64,000 nucleotides of DNA from Bradyrhizobium sp. Leo170. Its GTDB lineage: Bacteria; Pseudomonadota; Alphaproteobacteria; Rhizobiales; Xanthobacteraceae. The first letter of the stretch is position 1. The number at the start of each line of letters is the position of its first letter. The stretch lies in assembly GCF_004296405.1 (NCBI RefSeq), contig NZ_PSRR01000008.1, positions 1 through 64,000 of the forward strand, read 5' to 3'. Positions 1-8,897 of the stretch are shown in pieces. The translations under genes and the position numbers were made by a program. The notes beneath the pieces are model-generated. The model worked only from the letters and a program-made list of their open reading frames with translations, had not been told where the DNA came from and ran no database searches.

Positions 1-112
1 TGTTGCCGGGGCGCGTCTGCGATGCGCCGCCCTTGCCGTCCTCGGTGGCGGTTGGCTGCGGGGCAGTCGGCGTCGCTGGGGCTGCAGTCTCGTTGGTTGC
101 TGGTTCGGCCAT
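1..112 (-). CDS. Unidentified protein, N-terminal fragment cut by the window edge
   Basis: An open frame reads leftward from an ATG at 112 to the window edge without a stop. It gives about 37 residues rich in Ala, Thr and Pro (begins MAEPATNETAAP). Such a low-complexity start is common in proteins with a disordered N-terminus before a membrane or folded domain. It lies downstream of, and in the same direction as, the DUF1217 gene. No clear Shine-Dalgarno sequence precedes the ATG. Function cannot be assigned from this fragment. Confidence 0.35.
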   Translation of the reverse strand, partial: MAEPATNETAAPATPTAPQPTATEDGKGGASQTRPGN

Positions 113-296
113 GGTTTTGTCGGCGGACAGGCAAATCCTGATTTGCTGGATATCAAGCGAACCTTGCGTGAAACCTACGATCCCCTGGGCCACCGGGACG
201 TGATGTTGGTGTTAGCAGCGGATCTTCCGCGATCGCAGCAGTCCGTCAGGTGCGCATCCGGAATGCAGCCTCCATATTGCCGGGAGCTGCGGCTGT

Positions 297-2357
297 TCAA
301 CGTTGCTTGCCCAACAGCGCGATAGACAGGAGCGTGTCTTGACTGATGCCTGCGCCTGCCCCTTGCAGGATGGCGAGCGCTGGTGACGTGGCCTGGCTGC
401 TGTTGTTCTTCACGTCGTACATCGCAGTAAACCGCTTTAACAGCGCTGCAACTTTCTCCGGATCGGCGAGATCCTTCAGGTTGAGGTGTTTTTCTACGAT
501 CTTTGCTTGCTGATCGACGTCCATGCTTCCCATCTCGTCGGGCAGATTGTAGGTGGTTCGAAACACCTGCGCGAGAGCCTGGTCAGCAAGGATATCGTAT
601 GCGGACGTGATCTGTGCGGACTTTCGTTCGAAATACAGCGCCAGGCGAACACCCGCATTCGCCTCTCCCTGCTGCGCTTCCAACGTTTGCTGGAGGTAGC
701 TGTTCTGCGTTTCCAGGAGCTGGTCTCGCCGCTGCGGTCCTATTGTCTCTATCCGGGCGACGTTGCCTTCCTTGTCGAAATTGAACGATGCCGCGATCTC
801 GGCAAAGCGGGAGTCGCTGGCGGTGTTCGCGAAGCTCTTGGGATCGTTCAGATCGGAATTGAAGATCTTCTTGAGATAGTCGTTGGTTACCTTCGCGGGA
901 TCCAGGCCGTTTGCGACGAGAACGATATCGACCAATTTCCTGTCCGAGAGCAGCTCGGAAACGCTCTCGATGCCTGCGATCGTGGTCTGGTAATACTTGG
1001 CGTCCTTCTCAGCCGTTTGTCGAAGGCTGTCCTTCTCCGCGGCGCTTGCAAATCGCGTTTTTGCAACGATGTAGTCCTTGACGATCTGCGTGACTTCAAC
1101 CGAGTTCTGCGCCAGCAGGGGCGTTGTCAGGTTGCCCTTGCCGTCAAAGTTGAAAGCATGCGCGAGCTGTAGGTATCGGTCGTCTCCGAGGGTATAGGCA
1201 TAGCTTGTCGGCTCGCTCAGATCGCTGGTGAGCACAGCCTTGATCGTGACCGGCGAGACTTTTTCCGGGTCGAGGCCAGCCGCCTTGAGTGCGAAGTTAT
1301 AGACGTTCGGCGTCGACATGAACTGTTCAACTGACTTTATCTTAGAAATATTGGCCCTGAACTGCGTGATCGCGAGGGTTTCATTTTCTTCCTCCGCGTC
1401 GAGATATTCTGCCCCCTTGGTGAGAACGAACTTGTCGTTGGTGCTGGTCCGGTTCGCGTCGGTCTGAGCGGATTTGCCGGAAGCAAGCGTTCCATCTGCC
1501 GAAAACTCGAACGCGCCGGCGAGATCGAAATAGTGGCCGATCGTGGAGAGAGAGTTTTGGTAGCTCGATATGTCTGCCTTGCTTTGCGCCAACCGGTTTG
1601 TTTCGGTCGTAATCTTCGCTCTCAAGCCTGTCACATCGGCGCCAGGTTGCGATAGCTGCGCCATGTACTGCGCAATTTTCGAATTGGCATCGGTGGCAAC
1701 CGCCTGGGCTTGACCGAGGCTGGCATTGATCGCATCCTTCTGGGGACCCAAAACGGTGTTAACATAACTGTTTGGATCGGATGGATCGCTGCTCAAGACC
1801 TTCCGTATCGTGTCACGCGACCAGTTGCTGTCATCGATCTCGAACGCCTCAAACACATATGTGCGAAGGCGGTCGTCGTTCAGCAGATCATCGACGTTTT
1901 TGACCCTGCCGATCACGATGTTGTAGTAGCGCGTGTCTTCGTCGATTGCGTCAACCCGCCTCTGGACCGCTGCCGTGTACAAGCCGATCATCTCGTCAGT
2001 CTGGTTTGACGATTGCGCAACGGGCGTATCCGAGCCTGTGAAGGAAAATGCCGAAGCAAAATCCCGGAAGCGCTTGTCCGTCAGTTTGTTGGCGAAGCTG
2101 TTCGCGTCGAGGAGATTGCTCTCCAGCACCTTTTTCATGAAGGCTTTTGCATAGATCATATCCTCCAGCCCATATGCCTTCATCGCATATTGGTAGAGTC
2201 GATCGTTCTTCAGAAACTCGTCGACGGTTTTGACCTTGCCTATGTTGTCTTTGTAATAGGCGGCGCTTCGTGTCACGTCGGGCTGCTGCGCAACTCGCGT
2301 CAGCGACTGCTGGAGGTTGCGCACGACGGAATTGTAGCTGGCGTACGTCGACACCAT
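297..2357 (-). CDS. DUF1217 repeat protein
   Basis: A 686-residue protein made mostly of repeated units of the DUF1217 type. Recognisable units start near residues 36 (YYKDNIGKVKTVDEFL), 145 (YYNIVIGRVKNVDDLL), 335 (FRANISKIKSVEQF), 455 (YYQTTIAGIESVSELL) and, more divergent, 575. Each is followed by a segment like SDLNDPKSFAN and often an aromatic FNFD/FSFT turn. DUF1217 proteins of rhizobia are often encoded near flagellar genes, but nothing flagellar is visible here and the biochemical role is unknown. A TTG three bases upstream could also be used; the ATG at 2357 follows a GGATG-type ribosome site and is preferred. No signal peptide or membrane segment is obvious. Confidence 0.8.
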   Translation of the reverse strand: MVSTYASYNSVVRNLQQSLTRVAQQPDVTRSAAYYKDNIGKVKTVDEFLKNDRLYQYAMKAYGLEDMIYAKAFMKKVLESNLLDANSFANKLTDKRFRDFASAFSFTGSDTPVAQSSNQTDEMIGLYTAAVQRRVDAIDEDTRYYNIVIGRVKNVDDLLNDDRLRTYVFEAFEIDDSNWSRDTIRKVLSSDPSDPNSYVNTVLGPQKDAINASLGQAQAVATDANSKIAQYMAQLSQPGADVTGLRAKITTETNRLAQSKADISSYQNSLSTIGHYFDLAGAFEFSADGTLASGKSAQTDANRTSTNDKFVLTKGAEYLDAEEENETLAITQFRANISKIKSVEQFMSTPNVYNFALKAAGLDPEKVSPVTIKAVLTSDLSEPTSYAYTLGDDRYLQLAHAFNFDGKGNLTTPLLAQNSVEVTQIVKDYIVAKTRFASAAEKDSLRQTAEKDAKYYQTTIAGIESVSELLSDRKLVDIVLVANGLDPAKVTNDYLKKIFNSDLNDPKSFANTASDSRFAEIAASFNFDKEGNVARIETIGPQRRDQLLETQNSYLQQTLEAQQGEANAGVRLALYFERKSAQITSAYDILADQALAQVFRTTYNLPDEMGSMDVDQQAKIVEKHLNLKDLADPEKVAALLKRFTAMYDVKNNSSQATSPALAILQGAGAGISQDTLLSIALLGKQR

Positions 2358-2571
2358 CAAGACATCCTTTTTGGAAAGCTCTCTGATATAATGACCATCT
2401 TGCTTGCGTGAAGCTGGCAGCGATGCCGGGACAAGGCGGTCGCGCAGTATCGGCGGCTTCCGCGCCTGGGGATCAAGGTGGCGTCCGGCGAAAGCCGTTG
2501 GTGTTCCGCCAAGCCATGTTCCGACACAGACGTCACCGAGAGCAGGGCCGTATCAGTGTTGCGCAGGCTGG

Positions 2572-2931
2572 TCAGTTGCGCTGGGCCGTCCAATAGCCTG
2601 CGCAGCGCGCATTGCCGGAATGACCGCTCCAGGTTCCACGACCTGATGGACCGACGAGCCTGCCGGATCCGGAAGCGTATTTCTCGTGCACGGTCACGGA
2701 GGCGCGGACGGCGCCGGATCGCGCCACGCGCCCCCTGAAATTCACCAGATTGGGATGAGTGACGATCCCGTTGATGATGTTGACGGAGAAACTGTATGTC
2801 GGATCGCAGGGACCGTATTGCGTGACGAACAGGAGACTCCAGGGGCCGTCATAGGCAGACCGCGCGTCGGCATTGGTAACGAGGAGCGAGCCCATGCCGG
2901 CGATTGCGAGTGCGAGCAGAAGCCGTTTCAT
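2572..2931 (-). CDS. Small secreted protein of unknown function
   Basis: A 119-residue protein with a clear Sec signal peptide (MKRLLLALAIAGMGSLLV, cleavage probably after NADA near residue 23). The mature part has the pattern AYDGPWSLLF, then two cysteines (CDP and RCAGYW) that could form a disulfide, and Gly/Ser-rich strands ending in YWTAQRN. This resembles small exported beta-rich proteins common in Bradyrhizobium. No catalytic motif is visible. It lies leftward, upstream of the DUF1217 gene, with a gap of about 215 bases, so it is probably a separate transcript. Confidence 0.65.
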   Translation of the reverse strand: MKRLLLALAIAGMGSLLVTNADARSAYDGPWSLLFVTQYGPCDPTYSFSVNIINGIVTHPNLVNFRGRVARSGAVRASVTVHEKYASGSGRLVGPSGRGTWSGHSGNARCAGYWTAQRN

Positions 2932-3450
2932 GACATTATCTCCGAAGGTTGCGCTGGTAACAGCGTGAACATCGTAAACTACGGATCATTGGCGATATCA
3001 TCCGCAGCGATATCCTGACGGGGACAGATGTAGGCTGGCTTCCACAGGCGGTCCCGTAAAATCCCGTTAGGCCACCTCACTATGGCGTTACAGCGGATAG
3101 CAGCGGCCTTGCGGGCCGCATTCTGGTGGCGCCATGGCAGAGAGAATGCGCACCCGCTGAGGGCAAGCCGGAGGATGTTGCTCAGTCAGTCTACTGACGA
3201 AAATCCCGGCTCTCGAACGCAAGACAATTGACCTTGGAATGGAGTTGCCGGCCCCCGCGGATGCGGCGGATGCAGGACGACACTGCTATCTTTTCAATTC
3301 TGCCGCGAGGACCGTGCGCCCATATACAGATGCATGGTGAACGGTCGCGCCCTGCATCCGCAGTCAGCAATCGATGACGCTGTGAGGATCTCAGGTTCCC
3401 GCGTCCGTGGCAGCATCCGCTTAGAGCCTCGAACCATAGGACATAGCATC
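2932..3450. other. Intergenic stretch without a supported gene
   Basis: This is a divergent region between the small secreted protein (leftward) and the bicupin gene (rightward). The reading frame of the bicupin stays open upstream to 3334, but the added residues look non-coding and the Tat signal fixes the start at 3451. No tRNA, convincing hairpin or further small gene was recognised. Confidence 0.5.
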
Positions 3451-4677
3451 ATGGATTCCATTTCTCGTCGCCAAATGCTGGCAGCGACCGCTGCCGGGAG
3501 CCTCCTCACGACCACCGCTATCGCACAGGCTCAATCCGCAGACGCGGTCCCGCAGCCCCAGCGGCCGGGTCGCGGCGGCACCGATCCCGGTCCGCGAGAT
3601 CTGACGCGGGACCGGCAAAACCCGGATATGCTCGTACCGCCCTCGACCGATCACGGCAGCTTGCCGAACCTGCGCTTCTCGTTTTCCGATGCGCATATGC
3701 GGCTGGAGACAGGTGGCTGGACCCGCCAGGTGACCCGGCGCGAACTCGGCGTTGCCACGGCCCTTGCCGGCGTGAACATGCGGCTGAATGCCGGTGGCGT
3801 GCGCGAGATGCATTGGCACAAGGCTTCCGAATGGGCCTATATGCTTTACGGCAAAGCCCGCATTACGGCAGTCGATGCCAAAGGGCGTTACTTCATCGAT
3901 GACGTCAGTACGGGTGACCTCTGGTTCTTTCCTTCCGGAGTTCCGCACTCCATCCAGGGCCTCGGTCCCGACGGTTGCGAGTTTCTCCTCGTTTTCGATG
4001 ACGGCGATTTCGATGAAGACAACACCTTCATGATCGCCGACTGGCTCAAGCGCACACCGACCGAGGTGCTCGGCAAGAACTTTGGGGTGCCAGCTTCATT
4101 GTTCGACCAGACCCCTGAGGAAAGCCAGCGCTACATTTTCCCAGCTCCCTTGCCGGGCCCGCTCTCCTCGGACAACATTCCGGAAGCAACGCCCGTGCCG
4201 CAGAGCTTCAGTTCTCGGCTCATGGCGCAGGATCCCATCAAGACCGCGAGTGGGACGGTGCGGATCAGCGATTCCACCGTGTTCCCGATCAACACCACGA
4301 CGGCCGCAGCACTGGTCGAGGTCAATCCGGGCGGATTGCGCGAGCTGCACTGGCATCCCAACGGGGACGAGTGGCTCTATGTCATCGAGGGGCAAGCACG
4401 CATGGGCGTGTTTGCAGGTCAGGGCCAGGCGCGCACCTTCGATCTCCGCGCCGGCGATGTCGGTTACGTGCCGGTCGCGATGGGCCACTATCTTGAGAAT
4501 ACAGGCCCTAGCCCGTTGCGATTCCTCGAAACGTTCAAGAGCCCTTACTTTGTCGACTTCTCCCTCGACACATGGATGGCATTGACGCCGCCGCCATTAG
4601 TGGATGCGCATCTTAAGCTCGATCGACAAGTGACGGATAAGCTACGTAAGACCAAGGCGCCGGTCGTGCCGGATTAG
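3451..4677 (+). CDS. Tat-exported bicupin, oxalate decarboxylase-like
   Basis: A 408-residue protein with a twin-arginine signal (SRRQMLAATAAG) and two cupin domains. The first metal-binding motif is GGVREMHWHKASEWAYML near residue 115. The second is GGLRELHWHPNGDEWLYVI near residue 292. The pairing of HWH with a downstream Glu and the PSGVPHSIQG and PVAMGHYLEN segments match manganese-dependent oxalate decarboxylases, which convert oxalate to formate and carbon dioxide. The protein should act in the periplasm. The start at 3451 is chosen because it puts the Arg pair at the N-terminus. The active-site lid was not examined against known structures, so oxalate oxidase or another bicupin activity remains possible. 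Confidence 0.85.
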   Translation: MDSISRRQMLAATAAGSLLTTTAIAQAQSADAVPQPQRPGRGGTDPGPRDLTRDRQNPDMLVPPSTDHGSLPNLRFSFSDAHMRLETGGWTRQVTRRELGVATALAGVNMRLNAGGVREMHWHKASEWAYMLYGKARITAVDAKGRYFIDDVSTGDLWFFPSGVPHSIQGLGPDGCEFLLVFDDGDFDEDNTFMIADWLKRTPTEVLGKNFGVPASLFDQTPEESQRYIFPAPLPGPLSSDNIPEATPVPQSFSSRLMAQDPIKTASGTVRISDSTVFPINTTTAAALVEVNPGGLRELHWHPNGDEWLYVIEGQARMGVFAGQGQARTFDLRAGDVGYVPVAMGHYLENTGPSPLRFLETFKSPYFVDFSLDTWMALTPPPLVDAHLKLDRQVTDKLRKTKAPVVPD

Positions 4678-4787
4678 CCGCGGGTCGGTAGTCGTCGACA
4701 CGCAGGTCATTGGAGGCATCGGCACACGGTCGCCCCATCGTCTCGCGCTGCGGCCATCTATCGACTGCGCCGACGATAGACGGCCGT

Positions 4788-6440
4788 TCAGGACATGCGA
4801 TACAGGGATTTCGCATTGTCGCGCAGGCGGAGCGGGAACGGCGGTGCTTCATCTGGTGGAGTAAGGACCTCGATGTAGACGCCGCTGTGTGCACCTGCGG
4901 CGTTTCGCAACGCTTGGTCGAGTTCGCCGCAAGTCGTCGCTCGCGCCGTCATCCAGCCGTCGCAACCTAATACCCGCGGCAGCTCGGCATATCGCCAGGA
5001 TGGGACGTCGTTGTAGGCGATGGCAGGCTCCTTGGCGAGCAGCCGCTCGATAAGATAGCCGCCGTTGTTCAGCACGAAGATCACCGGTTTCAAACCGAGA
5101 CGGGCAAACTGACTGATTTCCTGCACCGTGAATTGATGAGAACCTTCTCCGGTGATGAGTACCGTGCGTCGGTGTGGGGCGGCGGCAGCGGCACCCAGCG
5201 CGGCCGGCGTTGCCCAGCCGATCGATCCCCACAGTCCCTGGTTATGGAAGCGCGCTCCCTGCGGCAGCCGCGCGAAAGCCAGCCCCATGGAGGCGGTGCC
5301 GGTCTCCGCGACGACGATGTCGTCAGGTCGTATGAACTTGCTCCAGCGCGAATATAGCGCGGCAGCCGTGATAGGATCGTCGCCACCGCCGCTTCCCGCG
5401 CCTAGCGAGTCGGCATGGGGCGGGGTGACGACATTGTTGTGCTTGCTCAGGCGCTTCGCAAGGGCGGCGAGCACATCGGCCATCTCGAGGCCGGAATGCG
5501 TGCGCCCCTGCAATGTGGTGTGGTGATGACCTATCGAAATAAGCCGCGCCGGCTCCAGTTTGGCCGTGAAGGCGCCGGTGTTCAGGTCACTGAACAGCGT
5601 GCCGACGGCGAGCACAAGATCGCAGCTCTCGACAAACTGGCGCACGTTCTCGTTCATCAATCGGCCGGCATACATTCCGACATAAGCTGACTGGCTTTCG
5701 TCGAGCACGGATTTGTCGAGAAACATGGTGGCGAATGGCAAGCCGGATGCGTCGACAATCGCCTGCATTGTCTGCTGCAGGCCGGTACGCGCCACCAGGA
5801 GGCCTGGCAGGATGCACGCCGTCTTGGCCCGATCGATGCCTGACAGGATTGCATTCACAACCTTCTCGAGAAGGACGGGATCGCTTCCAGGAGCAGCAAT
5901 AGGTTGAGCGCTTCCAAGCACGGGTCGATCGGCGAGATCGGCGGGGAAGGCCATGTAGACAGGTCGGAGGTGATAGAATGCCTCAAACAGAAGGCGTTCG
6001 GTCTCATATGCAGCATTCTGCGGCGTCATGACCGAGTGTGCGCAGACCACCGGTTCGCTCATCCGGCGAAACAGATCGAATTCACCGTTGCCCAGCGTAT
6101 GGTGCAGCACGGAGCGCGCGGCTTGCGCAGACGTGGGCGGCATTCCGACCAGGTGGAAAACGGGGAGATGTTCGGCGTAGGCGCCGGCGATGCCGTTCAG
6201 CGCGCTGAGCTCGCCCACGCCATAGGTGGTGCAGACCGCGCCGGCGCCCTTGATCCGCGCATAGCCATCAGCGGCATAGGCGGCGTTGAGCTCGTTGCAG
6301 CACCCGATCCAACGCAGACCCGGTTCGCTGTACGTCGCATCGTTGAGCGGAAAGGAGAAGTCGCCCGGAACACCAAAGACGTCGGTGATGCCGACATCGC
6401 GCAGCCGTGAAAGGACATGCTGAATAACGGTTCTGGGCAT
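4788..6440 (-). CDS. Thiamine diphosphate-dependent 2-oxo acid decarboxylase (pyruvate/indolepyruvate decarboxylase family)
   Basis: A protein of about 550 residues with the usual three-domain layout of ThDP enzymes. Near the N-terminus, GDFSFPLND and CCNELNAAYAADGYAR carry the conserved catalytic Glu. The paired histidines typical of pyruvate and indolepyruvate decarboxylases are present (VLHHTLGNG). The ThDP/Mg motif is GEGSHQFTVQEISQ followed by NNGGYLIE. Such enzymes decarboxylate 2-oxo acids such as pyruvate, phenylpyruvate or indolepyruvate; the substrate cannot be chosen from sequence. A GTG codon at 6443 directly precedes the ATG at 6440. It starts about 10 bases after the DUF1127 ORF and is probably co-transcribed with it. 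Confidence 0.85.
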   Translation of the reverse strand: MPRTVIQHVLSRLRDVGITDVFGVPGDFSFPLNDATYSEPGLRWIGCCNELNAAYAADGYARIKGAGAVCTTYGVGELSALNGIAGAYAEHLPVFHLVGMPPTSAQAARSVLHHTLGNGEFDLFRRMSEPVVCAHSVMTPQNAAYETERLLFEAFYHLRPVYMAFPADLADRPVLGSAQPIAAPGSDPVLLEKVVNAILSGIDRAKTACILPGLLVARTGLQQTMQAIVDASGLPFATMFLDKSVLDESQSAYVGMYAGRLMNENVRQFVESCDLVLAVGTLFSDLNTGAFTAKLEPARLISIGHHHTTLQGRTHSGLEMADVLAALAKRLSKHNNVVTPPHADSLGAGSGGGDDPITAAALYSRWSKFIRPDDIVVAETGTASMGLAFARLPQGARFHNQGLWGSIGWATPAALGAAAAAPHRRTVLITGEGSHQFTVQEISQFARLGLKPVIFVLNNGGYLIERLLAKEPAIAYNDVPSWRYAELPRVLGCDGWMTARATTCGELDQALRNAAGAHSGVYIEVLTPPDEAPPFPLRLRDNAKSLYRMS

Positions 6441-6452
6441 CACGCGGTCTCG

Positions 6453-6641
6453 TCAACAGTCGCGACAAAATCGAACGGTGAACTCGACCTGTGAGCGGTC
6501 TCGAATACCCATCTCGCGCAGGGTTTGATCATCAAGCGCAGCGAGTGCGCGGACCGCTCGCCTGACTTCACGCTCGTTTTCCCACTGCGTCCACAATGAG
6601 GGCGTGCTTGAGAGGGAAGTATTGAAAGAAGACCTGTCCAC
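6453..6641 (-). CDS. DUF1127 small protein
   Basis: A 62-residue protein whose C-terminal half (REVRRAVRALAALDDQTLREMGI) is a clear DUF1127 module: basic helix, then LDD.TLR.MGI. Members are small, Arg-rich and often linked to RNA-related or stress regulation in alphaproteobacteria. The frame has no suitable ATG. A GTG at 6641 is preceded by GGAG with a six-base gap, so this start is preferred over the longer open frame to 6797. An ATG two bases upstream is in another frame and does not give the DUF1127 sequence. It lies directly ahead of the decarboxylase gene. Confidence 0.65.
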   Translation of the reverse strand: MDRSSFNTSLSSTPSLWTQWENEREVRRAVRALAALDDQTLREMGIRDRSQVEFTVRFCRDC

Positions 6642-6921
6642 ATGAAACTCCACAACCTGCTCGCAGAAGTAAATGTGGTTTTCCTCTGTTACGGCACGAT
6701 AACCCTGCGCGTAAATCTGGTTACATCGGCAATAATTGACCGTGCCGCGATCACAATTCACTCGGCGTTGAGCTTCCGGGGAAACTGCCGCTGGCAATCG
6801 AAGGTCGCCGATAAACTAAAAGAGAAATCTGTGCTTGCGCCTGTGACGGCTGCGTGATCGCCGCAACAACCCGATCATCGAAAAGGTGACAGAATGTTGC
6901 TGTGGCATCTCTCCAGTGCTT

Positions 6922-7677
6922 TCAAATCCGAGCAGACGCAAGCGGCCCCTGCCGTTCTGCCATATAGCGGCCTGGCGTTGTGCCGAGCGCCTTCCTGAAC
7001 ATCGTGACGAAACTGCCCGCGCTCTCATAACCGAGATCCATGGCCACTTGCTGAATCGTTGCGCCGCTCGCCAGCCATTGCAGCGCGAGCACGATGTTGA
7101 GCTGCTGCCGCCAGCGGCCGAAGGTCATGCCGGTTTGTCGGGCAATCATGCGCGCCAGTGTTCGCTCGCTAAGCCCGGCGCGCTTGGCCCAGATCTCCAT
7201 CGTCCCCTGGTCCGAAGGATCGGCCATCATCATGTCGACGATCTTGCGCAGCCGGCGATCCGTTGGCATCGGCAGATGCAACTTGCCCACCGGCGCCACC
7301 GCGACTTCGTCGAGCAGGAGGGCCACAAGGTGCGTCTCCATGCCACCCTCGGGATAAGCAATCGGGAAACTGGCAGACCGGACCAGAAGCTCCCGCAGGA
7401 GCGGCGTGACCGAGATCGTGCAGCAGTTTGCGGGCAGGTTCGGTGCGACGGCGGGATCGATAAACGCATTATAGCCTTCGATCTCGCCTGCCGCCTTGAC
7501 GCTGTGCGATACGTCGCCCGGAATCCAGATTGCGCTTTGCGGCGGCACGATCCAAAGGCCGCCTTCCAGCTCGCAGGTCAGAACGCCGCGCAATGACAGC
7601 AGGAGCTGCGCCTTCCGGTGACTGTGAAAATCGAGCTCAACGCCGGTCGTGACCGTCGTGATGCCGTAGGTGATCAC
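6922..7677 (-). CDS. AraC-family regulator with cupin sensor domain
   Basis: A 251-residue regulator. The N-terminal half is a cupin-like sensor (FHSHRKAQLLLSLRGVLTC, then GGLWIVPPQSAIWIPGDVSHSV). The C-terminal half is the double helix-turn-helix of the AraC family (TLARMIARQTGMTFGRWRQQ, then IQQVAMDLGYESAGSFVTMFRKALGTTP). The start is GTG at 7677, with an in-frame stop just upstream. It is divergent from the PPOX-type gene at 7887, which it may control through the direct repeats at 7741-7758. A paralogue of the same layout lies at 43557-44408. Confidence 0.85.
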   Translation of the reverse strand: MITYGITTVTTGVELDFHSHRKAQLLLSLRGVLTCELEGGLWIVPPQSAIWIPGDVSHSVKAAGEIEGYNAFIDPAVAPNLPANCCTISVTPLLRELLVRSASFPIAYPEGGMETHLVALLLDEVAVAPVGKLHLPMPTDRRLRKIVDMMMADPSDQGTMEIWAKRAGLSERTLARMIARQTGMTFGRWRQQLNIVLALQWLASGATIQQVAMDLGYESAGSFVTMFRKALGTTPGRYMAERQGPLASARI

Positions 7678-7740
7678 GCGCGCGCCACCTCATCCGGGTC
7701 GACGAAGCCAGTTCGGTCGCTCAGATCGGTAAGGATTGGC

Positions 7741-7796
7741 ATTCCAATCGATTCCAATTTCCGTGGAAGTGCATTGGCAGGAATTCAGAATATAAT
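7741..7796 (+). promoter_or_regulatory. Putative AraC-controlled promoter of the PPOX-type gene
   Basis: Two direct copies of ATTCCAAT start at 7741 and 7751, exactly ten bases (one helical turn) apart. A perfect TATAAT lies at 7791-7796. No good -35 hexamer sits at the right spacing, as expected for a promoter that needs an activator bound next to -35. The layout and the divergent AraC gene support this reading, but the site is inferred. Confidence 0.35.
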
Positions 7797-7886
7797 GTCA
7801 GAATTGGCTGATGTTGCCAATCGCGTGAAGGCCTATCCGTCCTAAGCCGTCATTGGCGCAAGCGCTGAACTCTTGGTGGATTTTGG

Positions 7887-8897
7887 ATGAGCAAACAGAT
7901 CGCCTCTGTCGCCGAACTTGAAGCGATCATCGGCAAGACGCCCCTGCCGATGACGCTCAAGGTGATTGATCATCTTGATGAAGGTGCGTTGCACTGGATC
8001 CGGCTTTCGCCGTTCAGCTTTACCGCCTTCGGTGACGCTTCGGGCATCGCGGTGACAATGGCGGGCGGAAAGTGCGGCTTCGCATCGGCCAGCGCGCACG
8101 AACTGCGGCTACCCACCGCGTTGCTCGATGATGCGGCACTCGCCCGGCCTGGTGTCGGGTTCGCCTCCCTGTTTCCGCTTCCAGGCATCACCGAGACGTT
8201 GCGAGTCAACGGAAGGGTGGCCGAGGTTCGGCACGACGAAATCTGTGTCGCGGTGGAGGAATGCTACGGTCATTGCGGCAAGGCTCTGATCCGCTCGGAT
8301 TTCTGGACGGCTGCGCCGATCGCCGCGGCGCCATCGGATCTCTCGGCCTTCATCGCCGATTGCCGTTTCCTTGCGCTGGCCACCACGGACGCTCAAGGCC
8401 GCGCCGACCTCAGCCCGAAGGGCGATCCTGCCGGCATGATGGCGCATCTTGACGGCTCGCGGCTCTGGTTTGCCGATCGTCCGGGAAACCGTCGCGTCGA
8501 TAGTTTTCGCAACATCATCGCTCAGCCCCGCGTCGCCGCCGCGCTGCTCATCCCTGGTTCGAGCCATATCGTGAGGTTGTCGGGGACAGCTCACATGACC
8601 GACGACGAAGCGATGCGCGCGCAATTCCGGGTGCAGGACAAGACGCCGGCGCTCGCCATAGGGATCGACGATCTCAGCGTCACGATGTCCGAAAGCCCCG
8701 CCCTCGTTCGAACGCATCTCTGGCCAATGTCCGGCCGCCCCGCCATCGACCCCGCGAAAGTCTTCACCGAGCACATCAAGCTCAACAAGGCCAGTGGATT
8801 GGGAGCCCGGCTTACGAGCGCTGCGTTGTCTGTTCCCGGTGCGACGGGCCTTCTGAAGAAGGGTCTGGAGCACGAATACAAAAATAATCTCTACTAG
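7887..8897 (+). CDS. Pyridoxamine 5'-phosphate oxidase-family flavoprotein
   Basis: A 336-residue protein. The central part is a split-barrel flavin-binding domain of the PPOX type: FLALATTDAQGRADLSPKGDPAG, then RLWFADRPGNRRVDSFRNII, then RVAAALLIPGSSHIVRLSGTA. The extra N-terminal region of about 110 residues looks like a second, degenerate copy of the fold. Proteins of this kind usually bind FMN or F420-like cofactors and reduce small molecules; the substrate is unknown. The TAG stop codon lies inside the CTAG duplicated by the neighbouring insertion sequence, so the reading frame is unharmed by the insertion. Confidence 0.75.
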   Translation: MSKQIASVAELEAIIGKTPLPMTLKVIDHLDEGALHWIRLSPFSFTAFGDASGIAVTMAGGKCGFASASAHELRLPTALLDDAALARPGVGFASLFPLPGITETLRVNGRVAEVRHDEICVAVEECYGHCGKALIRSDFWTAAPIAAAPSDLSAFIADCRFLALATTDAQGRADLSPKGDPAGMMAHLDGSRLWFADRPGNRRVDSFRNIIAQPRVAAALLIPGSSHIVRLSGTAHMTDDEAMRAQFRVQDKTPALAIGIDDLSVTMSESPALVRTHLWPMSGRPAIDPAKVFTEHIKLNKASGLGARLTSAALSVPGATGLLKKGLEHEYKNNLY

